Below are positions 30,212-41,056 of a stretch of DNA of 64,000 nucleotides, one piece after another. Within the stretch, counting starts at the first letter, position 1, and each line of letters begins with the position of its first letter. The notes below the pieces were generated by a model that was not told the origin of the DNA, made no database searches, and was given only the letters and a program-made list of their open reading frames with translations. Location of the stretch: the NCBI GenBank assembly GCA_016720595.1, contig JADKKI010000001.1:496001-560000 (forward strand), given 5' to 3'. The stretch is from Myxococcales bacterium (lineage in GTDB: Bacteria; Myxococcota_A; Polyangia; Haliangiales; Haliangiaceae). The position numbers and the translations under genes were made by a program.

Positions 30212-31372
30212 ATGCCTCCTCGCACGAAGCGACAGGCCCGCAACCACAAGTGGGGCCGCTATCTCAAGATCGCCGGTGACGCCGGCACGATCGCCATGGC
30301 CTTGCGCGACAAGCCGACGCCGCTGGATTGGCTCGGGGTCGGCCTGCGCGCCATCGGGCTCGCGCTGACGGTCCGCGACGAGCGAAGACGCGCCGAGGCC
30401 GGCGATCCGTGGAAGTACTTCGCCGATGTCACGGGCCAGGAGTGGCTCGAGGTGCCCGACGAGTTCCGGCGCCTGGTCCTCGAGTACGTCACGGCGGTCG
30501 AGGTGGACGAGGCGTACTGGGATGGAGATCCGCAGTCGCCGTTCATCTGCAAGGGCACGATCGGTGACGAGGTGTTCGCGTGGATCGGCGAGGGCAACGG
30601 CATCGCGGACGGCCCGTACCTGATCGCGGCGCGGCAGACCGAAGGCTACCGCGCGCTCGGCGACAAGCTGTGGCGCCGGCTGGGTGGCAAGCAGCTCCTC
30701 TATGGCACCAGCGGCCTCGCCCTCGATCCGTTCTGCTCGGAGGGCGTGGTGGCCACCGCGCAGATGCGCGAGCTCGGCGACCGGATGCGCCGGTTCGTCG
30801 CAGCGGGGCAGTCACGGAGCTACCTCCTCGGCGGCCCGCCGGGCACCGGCAAGAGCGTGGCGATCCGCTGGATGATCGAACAGCTCGGGCTGACCTCGGT
30901 GCGCATCGACCTCGGTGTGCTGGCGAAGCTGCACGGCCCCCACAGCTCGTCGTTGTCGACCAGCCTCGAGACGCTGCTCCGGCTGCTCCGACCTCAGGCG
31001 ATGATCCTCGACGACCTCGATCGCGTGGCGGTCACGGCGCCCCTGCTGTCGTTCCTCGAGATGGCCCGCCGGACGTGCATCGTGGTGGTCGGCTCCGCGA
31101 ACTCCGTCAGCAAGCTGATGGGGGCGGCGGTACGGCCGGGCCGGTTCGACGACATCGTCCGCGTCGACCGCCTCGATCCCGTGGTCCTCCGCACGCTGCT
31201 CGCTGCGGACGCCGATCTCCACGAGCGCCTCGCGACCCTGCCGGCGGCCTACGTCGTGGAGTTCGCCACCCGCCGCCGGGTCCTCGGTCGCGAGCAGGCG
31301 CTGGTCGAGCTCGACGAGCTGATCGACCGCGCCAAGCAGATCGCGGGGTCGGCGGAGTGTGACGCCGAGTGA
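30212..31372 (+). CDS. AAA+ ATPase with unrecognised N-terminal domain (BCS1-like organisation)
   Basis: 386 residues. N-terminal 190 residues are basic at first (MPPRTKRQARNHKWGRYLK), then a weak hydrophobic stretch near 40-53 and an unknown alpha/beta domain. The AAA module has Walker A GGPPGTGKS at 207-215, Walker B AMILDDLDR at 263-271, sensor 1 VVVGSAN, and an arginine-finger region RPGRFDDIV. The layout (N-terminal domain plus a single classical AAA ring module with RPGRFD) resembles BCS1/FtsH-type remodellers, but no protease domain is present. It stands alone after the mobile-like element; target unknown. Confidence 0.8.
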   Translation: MPPRTKRQARNHKWGRYLKIAGDAGTIAMALRDKPTPLDWLGVGLRAIGLALTVRDERRRAEAGDPWKYFADVTGQEWLEVPDEFRRLVLEYVTAVEVDEAYWDGDPQSPFICKGTIGDEVFAWIGEGNGIADGPYLIAARQTEGYRALGDKLWRRLGGKQLLYGTSGLALDPFCSEGVVATAQMRELGDRMRRFVAAGQSRSYLLGGPPGTGKSVAIRWMIEQLGLTSVRIDLGVLAKLHGPHSSSLSTSLETLLRLLRPQAMILDDLDRVAVTAPLLSFLEMARRTCIVVVGSANSVSKLMGAAVRPGRFDDIVRVDRLDPVVLRTLLAADADLHERLATLPAAYVVEFATRRRVLGREQALVELDELIDRAKQIAGSAECDAE

Positions 31373-31440
31373 TCCTCACCGCGCGAATGCCTTCCCTGCG
31401 CCGCGCGTTGAAGGTATGAGGTCGTAACCCCGAGGACTCC

Positions 31441-33122
<1,682 letters not shown>

Positions 33123-33210
33123 GCCCGTGAGCGCCTGTCGACGGCCCGCGGGACCTGCCGGGGCCGGGGCGAGTCGACCGTACGGCTCCGTGCTAGGGTG
33201 CGCTAGCTAG

Positions 33211-33532
33211 ATGACCGCGACCGAGCGCATCACGATGGTCGTCCTCAACGACGACGGGTCCCGGGACAAGTTCACCCTGAGCTCGTGGGTCGGGATCCCG
33301 CGCAAGCACGAGCTGATGTGGATCGGCGACGACCCGTACATGATCATCGAGGTCGAGTACGCGGTCTCCGAGGGCTTCTTCGGCGCGCGCTCGATCGATG
33401 CCGCGGGCGTCTACGTCCGCCGCCTGACCAAGGACGAGCAGGACGCCGTCGCGCGGCGTCTCGCCAATCCGGTCCGCGGCAAGGACGTCCGCGGCAAGGA
33501 GGGGGGGGCCCGAGCAGCCGTTCCGTCCGTAG
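33211..33532 (+). CDS. Small conserved-looking protein, unknown (one extra G in a run of eight)
   Basis: About 106 residues once one G is removed from the run at 33501-33508. As given, the frame runs on into an Arg/Ala-rich tail that is antisense to the CBS gene; with seven G it ends [12 protein letters not shown] and stops at 33530-33532, just before the convergent CBS stop. The N-terminus reads [20 protein letters not shown] and the middle [20 protein letters not shown]; mixed alpha/beta, cytoplasmic. No family recognised. Confidence 0.65.
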
Positions 33533-33538
33533 CGCGCT

Positions 33539-33964
33539 CTACTTGCGCAGGACGCGACCCGTGGGTCGCACGGTATCCGGATCCGGTTCCGGCCGCGGCT
33601 CGCCGGCGAGCACGGCGAGCAGATCGGTGGTCGTGATGATGCCGACGAGGCGTGCGCCGTCGACGATCGGCAGGCAGCCGATCACGTGATCGTGCATCAG
33701 CTTCGCGGCCTCTCGGAGCTCGAGCTCCGGTGGGGCGACGATCGCCCGCGGCGTCATCAGCTCCCTCACCTTGAACCGGGCGAGCGAGCCAGCATCGCGG
33801 AGGGCGAAGTCCCGCTGCGACAGGATCCCGACCACCTGGTCTTCCTCGCCCAGGACCACCAGATGACGAACCCCGGCCCGGCGCATGTGATGCCACGCGG
33901 CCTCGGCATCGACATCCGCCTCGACCGCATGAACGTCCCGGACCATCAGGGCGTCGATGCGCAT
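33539..33964 (-). CDS. CBS-domain pair protein
   Basis: 141 residues made almost wholly of two CBS motifs: [20 protein letters not shown] then [10 protein letters not shown], and [20 protein letters not shown] then GIITTTDLL. Between them is the usual [14 protein letters not shown] pairs bind adenine nucleotides or S-adenosylmethionine and act as regulatory sensors, usually dimeric. ATG at 33964 is chosen as it begins the first motif ([11 protein letters not shown]). Starts 4 bases after the stop of the Cys-rich gene on the same strand. Confidence 0.92.
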   Translation of the reverse strand: MRIDALMVRDVHAVEADVDAEAAWHHMRRAGVRHLVVLGEEDQVVGILSQRDFALRDAGSLARFKVRELMTPRAIVAPPELELREAAKLMHDHVIGCLPIVDGARLVGIITTTDLLAVLAGEPRPEPDPDTVRPTGRVLRK

Positions 33965-33968
33965 GACC

Positions 33969-35005
33969 TCAGTTGACCGCCTCGCAGCGGGAGCCATCCG
34001 GGTGCTCGCGGACGTGGGCGTCGCACAGCGAGCCATTCGGGAACGCGAACACCTGCTCCTGGATGTTGCGCACCACCGCCGTCGACTGCGCCTTGCAGCC
34101 CTGTGAGGTCCCGAGCACGTAGCGATCGAGCTCGTACTGCGCCGCGCAGTCCTTGGCCGTCCGCGCGCAGCTCCCCATCGGGTGCGTCGGGTCGGCGCCG
34201 ACGAAGCAAATCCAGCTCCGCCCCTTGGGCACCCGGCTCCGCTCGAGCTTGGGGCGCACGACCTCGCCGACCTGCGCACAGGCCGAGACATTCGACGCCG
34301 CCGAGATCACGCGCTCGCGATACGCAGCGCAGGCCTCCGCCGTGGTGGAGGCGGCAACCCCCACACCGACGACGAATCCTTGAACGTGAGCAGATAGGCA
34401 TGCGGGCGCTCCTTGCACTTCGTGCTCGGGATCGCATCGCGCCGGATCGCCTCCTCGCAGCCGGCGACCGAGCGCATGCAGGCGGGGCGCGCACCCTTGG
34501 GGATGGGCGAGGGGAGCTCCAGACAGAACCAGCTCTTGCCGGGCGTGATCGCGGCGGTCTCGAGCCGAGCCGGTGGCGGGAACCGCCTGCCCACGTCCTC
34601 GCACTGCGAGACGCGCTGGTACTCCTTGGTCGAGATCAGGCCCGAGCGCAACACGATGCATCCATCGTCATCGGGCGAGGCCAGGAACCGCCAGCTCGCG
34701 CGCTTCGGATCGAAGTAGGTGACGACCGTGGCCGATGGTTGGGCCGTGCACGCGGTCATGTGCGCGGGATTGGTGAGTGTGCCGCGGGTGAGCTTGCACG
34801 CGGATTCCGTCCGCTCGCACCGCGGGGTCTCGCCTGGCGCGGCCTGATCCTCGACCGGGTGAAAGCACGACCAGTCCGCGCCATACGGCACGAGATCGGC
34901 GGGGGCAGGTGGTGGGGCCTTGGAGCTGCCCCCACCGCGCGCGAACGCAAGCGAGGACGTCATCACCGTGAGCACGGTGGCGAGCCTGATCGCGTGGCGA
35001 CGCAT
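33969..35005 (-). CDS. Cys-rich exported protein with three related segments (one-base deletion in a C run)
   Basis: Starts at the ATG at 35005 with signal peptide MRRHAIRLATVLTVMTSSLA. Three similar segments follow, each with W-x-C then a later C-x-R/S-x-x-x-C: WSCFHPVED...CERTESAC, WFCLELPSP...CMRSVAGC, WICFVGADP...CARTAKDC. The regular Cys pairs suggest disulfide-bonded repeats in the periplasm. The frame breaks at the run of five C at 34358-34362 (five G on the coding strand): one more G gives SSSVWGVAASTTAEACAAYR and joins both parts. No family recognised. Confidence 0.72.
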
Positions 35006-35048
35006 CCCCGCAATGGTCGCACTGGAACGGCGATCGCGCCACTCGAGG

Positions 35049-37019
35049 CTAGACGATGGTCGAGGCGGCGAACTGGGCATGGTAGAGGGCGTGATAGGCG
35101 CCACGAGCAGCTAGCAGCTCGGCATGTGTACCCTGCTCGACGATCCTCCCACCGTCCATCACCAGGATCAGGTCGGCGTTGCGGATGGTCGACAGCCGGT
35201 GGGCGATCACGAAGCTCGTGCGATGTCTTCGTAGGGCGGCCATCGCGTGCTGGACCAGGACCTCGGTGCGGGTATCCACCGAAGAGGTCGCCTCGTCGAG
35301 GATCAGGATCGACGGATCCGCGAGGAACGCCCGCGCGATCGTGATCAGCTGCTTCTCGCCGGCTGACAGGTTGGAGCTCTCCTCGTCGATCACCGTGTCG
35401 TAGCCGCCCGGCAAGGCCCGAACGAAGCGGTCGACATAGGTCGCCTTCGCAGCGGCCAGGATCTCCGCCTCGGTCGCGGCGGGGTTGCCATACGCGATGT
35501 TGGCGCGGATGGTGCCGCCGAACAGCCAGGTGTCCTGGAGCACCATCCCGAGCTCGGCGCGGAGGTCACGACGAGGGACCTGGCCGATGTCCACACCGTC
35601 GAGAAGGATCGCACCGCCGTCGATCTCGTAGAACCGCATCAAGAGGTTCACGAGCGTCGTCTTCCCGGCGCCGGTCGGGCCCACGATCGCCACGGTCTGC
35701 CCGGGTGCGGCCACCAGCGAGAGGTGCTCGATCAGGGGGACCTCGGGCTTGTAGCGGAAGCTGACATCTTCGAACCGGACCTCGCCTCGCACCGTGGGGA
35801 GCTTCGCGAGATCGCGCTCTACCGGCTGGTCGGGGCTATCGAGGAGCTCGAACACGCGCTCGGCAGACGCCACACCCGATTGCAGGACGTTGGCAACCGA
35901 GGCCACTTGCGAGAGCTGCTGGGTGAACTGCCGGGAGTACTGGATGAACGCCTGCACGCTGCCGAGGAGCATCGCGCCCGTCGCGACCCGCAACCCACCG
36001 ACCACGGCGATGGCGATGAACGTCAGGTTCCCGAGAAACGTGATCGTCGGCATGATCAGGCTCGAGATGAACTGAGCGCGGAATCCCGCGTCGAACAGCT
36101 CGTCGTTCTTGGCGCGGAACTTCGCCTCGATCTGCGCGCGCCGGCCGAACACCTTGACCAGGGCGTGCCCCGTGAACGACTCCTCGATCTGGCCGTTGAG
36201 CGCGCCGAGGTACTTCCACTGCGCCGCGAACCCCTTCTGGGCGCGCTTGCCGATCCGCGTGGCGGCCACCACCGAGGCCGGCACGGTCACCAGCGCGATC
36301 AGCGCGAGGAGCGGCGAGATCACGACGAGCATGACCAGCACCCCGATCAGCATCAGGATGCTGCCGAGGATCTGGCCGAGCGTCTGCTGGAGGGCCATGC
36401 CCACGTTGTCGATGTCGTTGGTGACGCGGCTCAGCACCTCGCCGTGGGGCTGACCGTCGAAGTACGCGAGGGGCACGCGCATGAGCTTGTCCTCGACGTC
36501 GGCGCGGAGCCGCTTGACGGACCGCTGCACCGCGAAGTTCAAGACGAAGCCCTGCAGCCACGAGAACAGCGACGCGCCCGCGTACAGGATCATCACGAGC
36601 ACGAGCACGTGGGCGAGGGCCGATGAATCGATGCCGTGGCCGGGTACCACGTCCATGGTGTCGACCATCGTCGCGCGGTAGTCCTCGCCCGCGGCGTGAA
36701 GCTCGGCTACCGCCTGATCGTGGGTCATCCCGGCCGGCAGGCCGCTGCCGAGGAAGCCGGAGAAGATCAGGTTGGTGGCGCGGCCGAGGATCTTCGGCCC
36801 GCTGACGTTGAGCGCGACGCTCGCGAGCGCGAACACGATCACGGCGATGATCGACGCCCGCTCCGGCGCCATCCGCGCGAGCAACCTGCGGGCCGAAGGG
36901 CCAAAGCTCTTGGCCTTGGCGGGTGGCGCCATGCCGGGGCCGCCGAACGGGCCTCGACCCATGGTCGGCCGGGCGGGAGGTGCGCCACCAGGTGGGGCTG
37001 CGGGGCGTGGTGCGCTCAC
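35049..37019 (-). CDS. ABC exporter half-transporter, catalytically competent subunit
   Basis: 656 residues from a GTG overlapping the partner's stop (GTGA); preceded by a Pro/Gly/Ala-rich cytoplasmic tail of about 40 residues (MSAPRPAAPPGG). Six TM helices, then an ATPase with Walker A GPTGAGKTT, Walker B ILILDEATSSVD with the catalytic Glu, and switch AHRLST. The signature is LSAGEK rather than LSGGQ. With the next gene it forms a heterodimeric exporter of the LmrCD/TmrAB kind. Substrate (drug, lipid or peptide) cannot be told. Confidence 0.92.
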   Translation of the reverse strand: MSAPRPAAPPGGAPPARPTMGRGPFGGPGMAPPAKAKSFGPSARRLLARMAPERASIIAVIVFALASVALNVSGPKILGRATNLIFSGFLGSGLPAGMTHDQAVAELHAAGEDYRATMVDTMDVVPGHGIDSSALAHVLVLVMILYAGASLFSWLQGFVLNFAVQRSVKRLRADVEDKLMRVPLAYFDGQPHGEVLSRVTNDIDNVGMALQQTLGQILGSILMLIGVLVMLVVISPLLALIALVTVPASVVAATRIGKRAQKGFAAQWKYLGALNGQIEESFTGHALVKVFGRRAQIEAKFRAKNDELFDAGFRAQFISSLIMPTITFLGNLTFIAIAVVGGLRVATGAMLLGSVQAFIQYSRQFTQQLSQVASVANVLQSGVASAERVFELLDSPDQPVERDLAKLPTVRGEVRFEDVSFRYKPEVPLIEHLSLVAAPGQTVAIVGPTGAGKTTLVNLLMRFYEIDGGAILLDGVDIGQVPRRDLRAELGMVLQDTWLFGGTIRANIAYGNPAATEAEILAAAKATYVDRFVRALPGGYDTVIDEESSNLSAGEKQLITIARAFLADPSILILDEATSSVDTRTEVLVQHAMAALRRHRTSFVIAHRLSTIRNADLILVMDGGRIVEQGTHAELLAARGAYHALYHAQFAASTIV

Positions 37020-38749
37020 GCGGCCTCCATGGCTTCGGCCTGAGAGGTCACGATCTCCTGGTACGTCGCGCAGGTCGCGAGCAGCTCGGTGTGCGTGCCG
37101 CGGCCGACGATCTTGCCGCCATCGATCACGAGGATCTGATCCGCATCGACGATGCTCGCCACGCGCTGTGCGACGAGGATCACGGTGGCGTTCGCGGTCC
37201 GGAGCTTGAGCGCGGCCCGGAGCTTGGCCTCGGTGGCGAGATCGAGCGCGGAGAACGAGTCGTCGAACAGGAACACCGCGGGATCGCGGAGCAGCGCGCG
37301 GGCGATCGCGAGCCGCTGGCGTTGGCCACCAGAGACGTTGGTCCCGCCCTGGGAGACCGGGGACGCGAGTCCCTCGGGGATGGCGGCGACGAACTCCTTG
37401 GCCTGGGCGATCTCGAGCGCTGCCCACAGCTCGTCGTCGGTGGCGTCGGGGTTGCCGAACCGGAGGTTCGACGCGATCGTGCCGGTGAACAGATACGCGC
37501 GCTGCGGGACCATGCCGATCCGCGCCCACAGCTCCTCGGGCTCGCGGTCCCGGACATCGAGCCCATCGACCAGCACGGCCCCGGAGGTTGGATCGCTGAG
37601 CCTCGGGATCAGCTCGAGCAACGTCGTCTTGCCCGCACCCGTCGAGCCGATGATCGCGGTGATCTGACCGGGCCGCGCGGTGAACGCGATGTCACCGAGC
37701 ACCGGTGCCGCCGCACCTGGATAGCGGTACTCCACGCCGCGCAGCTCGACCGTCCCGGTCAGCGCGGCCGGCACCACCGGGACCGCGGGTGGCGCGACCG
37801 AGGGCGACGTGTCGAGCACCTCGAGGATTCGCTCCGCGCACACCGCGGCGCGCGGGATCATGACGGCCATGAACGTCGACATCATCACCGCGACGAGGAT
37901 CTGCATCAGGTAGCTGAGGTAGGCGATCAGCGCGCCGACCTCGATCGCACCGCTCGAGACCCGCTTCGCTCCGAACCACAGCACCGCGACGCTCGACGCG
38001 TTGAACACGAGCATCACCGTCGGGAACATCAGCGCCTGGAGCTTGCCCACTCGCAGCGCGGTCGCGGTGAGGTCGCTGTTGGCGCCATCGAAGCGGGTGG
38101 CCTCGGCCGGCTCGCGGACGAACGCCCGGACCACGCGCATGCCCGTGATCTGCTCGCGGAGCACGCGGTTGACCGTGTCGAGCTTCGGCTGCATCGCGCG
38201 AAACTGCGGGATCATCCGCGCGATGATCAGGCCCAGGCCGCCGACGAGCACGGGGATGCACACGAGCAGGAGGCGCGACAGCGACACATCCTCCCGCAGG
38301 GCCATGACCACACCGCCGATGCTCATGATCGGCGCCATCACCAGCATCGTGACGCCCATCAGCACCAGCATCTGCACCTGCTGGACATCGTTCGTGGTCC
38401 GCGTGATCAGCGACGGCGCGCCGACCTTGCCGACCTCGCGCGCCGAGAGCTTGCCGACGTGGTGGAAGATCCCGGCGCGGAGGTCACGGCCGTACCCCAT
38501 CGCGATCCGCGCCCCGACATAGACCGCGGCGATCGAGCAGCCGATCTGCACCGCGGCGATCCCGAGCATCGCGCCACCGAGCTTCAGGATGTACCCGGCA
38601 TCGCCCCGCGCGACCCCCTGATCGATGATGTCGCCGTTGAGGCTGGGGAGGAACAGCGACGCGATCGTGGCGATCAGCTGCAGCACCACCACCAGCGCGA
38701 GCGAGCGCGCATAGGGCCGCAGGTAGCTGCGAAGGAGGCGGAAGAGCAT
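37016..38749 (-). CDS. ABC exporter half-transporter, degenerate-site subunit
   Basis: 577 residues, six TM helices and an ATPase domain: Walker A GSTGAGKT at 368-375, canonical signature VSGGQ at 472-476, but Walker B FLFDD has Asp497 in place of the catalytic Glu, and the switch His is Gln528 (VAQRVAS). These are the known marks of the non-hydrolysing site in heterodimeric exporters; its sequences pair with the weak LSAGEK signature of the downstream partner, so one composite site is inactive and the other (Glu from partner, VSGGQ from here) is active. Start ATG at 38749. Confidence 0.92.
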   Translation of the reverse strand: MLFRLLRSYLRPYARSLALVVVLQLIATIASLFLPSLNGDIIDQGVARGDAGYILKLGGAMLGIAAVQIGCSIAAVYVGARIAMGYGRDLRAGIFHHVGKLSAREVGKVGAPSLITRTTNDVQQVQMLVLMGVTMLVMAPIMSIGGVVMALREDVSLSRLLLVCIPVLVGGLGLIIARMIPQFRAMQPKLDTVNRVLREQITGMRVVRAFVREPAEATRFDGANSDLTATALRVGKLQALMFPTVMLVFNASSVAVLWFGAKRVSSGAIEVGALIAYLSYLMQILVAVMMSTFMAVMIPRAAVCAERILEVLDTSPSVAPPAVPVVPAALTGTVELRGVEYRYPGAAAPVLGDIAFTARPGQITAIIGSTGAGKTTLLELIPRLSDPTSGAVLVDGLDVRDREPEELWARIGMVPQRAYLFTGTIASNLRFGNPDATDDELWAALEIAQAKEFVAAIPEGLASPVSQGGTNVSGGQRQRLAIARALLRDPAVFLFDDSFSALDLATEAKLRAALKLRTANATVILVAQRVASIVDADQILVIDGGKIVGRGTHTELLATCATYQEIVTSQAEAMEAA

Positions 38750-38803
38750 CTGGGGAGCCGGCGGCGGGTGAGCCGTCCGAGCCGCGGGAGCATAGCTCCG
38801 AGC

Positions 38804-40207
38804 TCAGTGCGGGACGACCACGTCGTACGCGTTCCCGCCGGCGCGGTAGTACTGCCACTTGCGGTCGAACGTGATCGCACCGAACAGGTTCACGACGATG
38901 CCAGTGACGATCAGCGCCTTGGCCACGCCCTTGAGCGGCCGGCCGCCGATCGCGAGCAGCATCACGAGGAACACCATGTAGTCGAGGCTGAACCGGTAGC
39001 CGAACTGGAACCAGCCGCTGTTCTGGTAGATCAGCGAGGGCAGGGCGACCGCGGCCACGGTCACCCACAGCGCGCGATGGATCGGCGGCTTCTGCCGCGG
39101 CCACAGCAGGAACAGCAGCACGGGCGTGGTCACCCAGATCGCGAGCCCGTGGCCGCCGATCTGCACGAACGGCGCGCGCGGCAGGAGATCCGGCAGGAGG
39201 GTGAACGCGACCGCGAGGTTGCGGGCGAGGTAGTGATAGCTCGCGAGGCCGAACTGCTCGATCTGCGTCTGCTGGCGGACGTCGAGATAGCTGTGGCCGA
39301 ACTCGGTGGGCGAGTGAAACCGAGCGTAGTTGTACGCCATGCCCGCGATCGCGAACCCGACCACGGGCAGCGCGAACCGCACCAGCACCGGCACGATCGC
39401 CTTCCGGACCGCGCGCTTGCCCTTCGCGAGGTTCAGGCTCCCCGACGCGCTCGCCTCCGGGCCGTCCGCCTCCGCCACCTGCCGCGCGGCCAGGCGCCAC
39501 GCCTCGAACACGAACAGCGGGAACATGAACGCCATCGGCGTGCGGGTCATCGCCGCGGCGCCGAGGGCGAGGCCCGCGAGGATCGGGTGCCGCGCCTCGA
39601 TCGAGGCCCAGGCGTAGAGCAGCGCGAGCACCACACCGACCACGTGCGCCGTGAACCACACCTTGCCCTGGACGGCGGAGAAGAACATCACGCTACCGAA
39701 CGCGAGCGTGGCCACCAGCCAGAGGTCCTCGGCCTGCGTGCGCTTCGAGAGCCCGGCGGCGGCGAGCCTGCGCAGGAGCAAGAGGCACAGGGGCAAGATC
39801 AAGCCCGCGATCAGGATCGTCGGGATCGTGTCGTTGCCGTCGCGCCCACCGATCAGGGCAGACGGCACCATGAGCAGCGCCGGGAACGCGGGGAACGAGA
39901 CGTAGTGCACGACCGAGGTGGTCTGGCGGAGCCGGGCGAACGGGATCTCGGTGCCGTCGATCGCCTTGAACATCGGCCGGGTCCTGAGCCTTCGCCCGGA
40001 GACCTCCGTGCCGTCATCGAGCGTGACGGTCTCGATCTTGGCCCAATCGTCTCCCTTCAGGGGACCCTCGATCGAGCTCTGCCCGTGCAGCCACGCATCG
40101 GCCTGGAGCACGAAGTGGGGCGCCGGGGACTGTCGCCCGACGCGATCCCACGCAACCGTCCCATAGACGACCAGGCCGATCGCGAACAGCACCGCGTACA
40201 GGCGCAC
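38804..40207 (-). CDS. Multispanning GT-C-like membrane protein (PMT/ArnT-like)
   Basis: 467 residues, GTG start, about ten hydrophobic helices. After TM1 there is a large periplasmic loop (SPAPHFVLQADAWLHGQ, DDWAKIETVTLDDG), then VHYVSFPAFPALLMVPSALI and further helices, the arrangement of lipid-sugar-dependent GT-C glycosyltransferases of the PMT type. The acidic motif of the first loop is less clear than in the neighbours, so enzyme activity is unproven. Divergent from the next gene with 51 bases between. Confidence 0.72.
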   Translation of the reverse strand: MRLYAVLFAIGLVVYGTVAWDRVGRQSPAPHFVLQADAWLHGQSSIEGPLKGDDWAKIETVTLDDGTEVSGRRLRTRPMFKAIDGTEIPFARLRQTTSVVHYVSFPAFPALLMVPSALIGGRDGNDTIPTILIAGLILPLCLLLLRRLAAAGLSKRTQAEDLWLVATLAFGSVMFFSAVQGKVWFTAHVVGVVLALLYAWASIEARHPILAGLALGAAAMTRTPMAFMFPLFVFEAWRLAARQVAEADGPEASASGSLNLAKGKRAVRKAIVPVLVRFALPVVGFAIAGMAYNYARFHSPTEFGHSYLDVRQQTQIEQFGLASYHYLARNLAVAFTLLPDLLPRAPFVQIGGHGLAIWVTTPVLLFLLWPRQKPPIHRALWVTVAAVALPSLIYQNSGWFQFGYRFSLDYMVFLVMLLAIGGRPLKGVAKALIVTGIVVNLFGAITFDRKWQYYRAGGNAYDVVVPH

Positions 40208-40258
40208 GGGACGACGTTAGAACGCCTGGGGGCCGCGTGGTAGTTTGAGCGCGTCTCG

Positions 40259-41056
40259 ATGAGCGCAGGTCCTCGCCCGGTAGCTGCCCTCCCGGCGGTC
40301 CTCCTGGTGGCGGTCGCGCTGTGGGAGGTGGTCGCCACCCGCTGCGACGCCACCCAGGTGCCCGACGACGCGGCGTGGGCCGAGGCCGCGGCCCAGGTCC
40401 GGGCAGGCTTCCGGGCCGGGGACCTGATCGTGTTCGCCCCCGAGTGGGAGGATCCCGTGGGGCGGCTCCACCTCGGTGATCTGATCCCGGTCGACGTCGC
40501 CGCGCGCATGGATGCGGCCAGGTTCGCGCGGATCTGGGAGGTCTCGATCCGGGGCGCGCATCACGCCGATACCGCCGGGCTCGAGGCGGTGGAGACCGAG
40601 ACCCATCGCGGGGTGACCGTGCGCCGTTACGAGCGCGCGCCCGCGATCGTCCTCGCCGACGTCCGCGATCGGATGTCGAACATCCTGACCACCGGTGGAG
40701 GCCGTGGGCCGGCGATCGAGCTCGCCGAGGTTGGCTTCGCGCCCCATCGCTGCATCCAGATCATCCCGAACCCCGGCCAGCCCGCACGGATCACGTTCCC
40801 GCAGCTCCCCCTCGGCGCCGAGCTGGTCGGCTATGCCGGCCTCGCGGACGTGTTCACGCGGCGTGACGTTCGGGCCCCTGGCAAGCTCGACGTCGAGATC
40901 GGTGGGAAGATCGTCGCCTCGGTCACGCCCGGCGTCGACGATGGCTGGGTGCGGTTCGCCGTGCCGACCACGCCCGGCAGCGCGGACGTGACGTTCATCG
41001 CGAGTGCCGAAGCCGCGGGCCGGCAGCTGTGCTTCGCCGCGGAGGCGCGCCAGTGA
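40259..41056 (+). CDS. Exported or membrane-anchored protein paired with a PMT-like enzyme
   Basis: 265 residues. One N-terminal hydrophobic helix (VAALPAVLLVAVALWEVVA) then a periplasmic domain: AGDLIVFAPEWEDPVGRLHL and later a beta-rich half (ITFPQLPLGAELVGYAGLAD). Two parts are apparent, the first like the lumenal domain found at the end of PMT-type glycosyltransferases, the second sandwich-like. Its stop overlaps the start of the next gene (GTGA), so it probably works with that glycosyltransferase. No family recognised. Confidence 0.65.
   Translation: MSAGPRPVAALPAVLLVAVALWEVVATRCDATQVPDDAAWAEAAAQVRAGFRAGDLIVFAPEWEDPVGRLHLGDLIPVDVAARMDAARFARIWEVSIRGAHHADTAGLEAVETETHRGVTVRRYERAPAIVLADVRDRMSNILTTGGGRGPAIELAEVGFAPHRCIQIIPNPGQPARITFPQLPLGAELVGYAGLADVFTRRDVRAPGKLDVEIGGKIVASVTPGVDDGWVRFAVPTTPGSADVTFIASAEAAGRQLCFAAEARQ

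Noticed and set aside
29906..30249. Short open frames inside the inverted-repeat element
   Set aside because: Both strands give frames only because the arms are palindromic; no start with a ribosome site and no recognisable protein.
31373..31440. Possible lysine riboswitch before dapA
   Set aside because: The gap is only 68 bases, too short for the lysine riboswitch, and shows no conserved elements.
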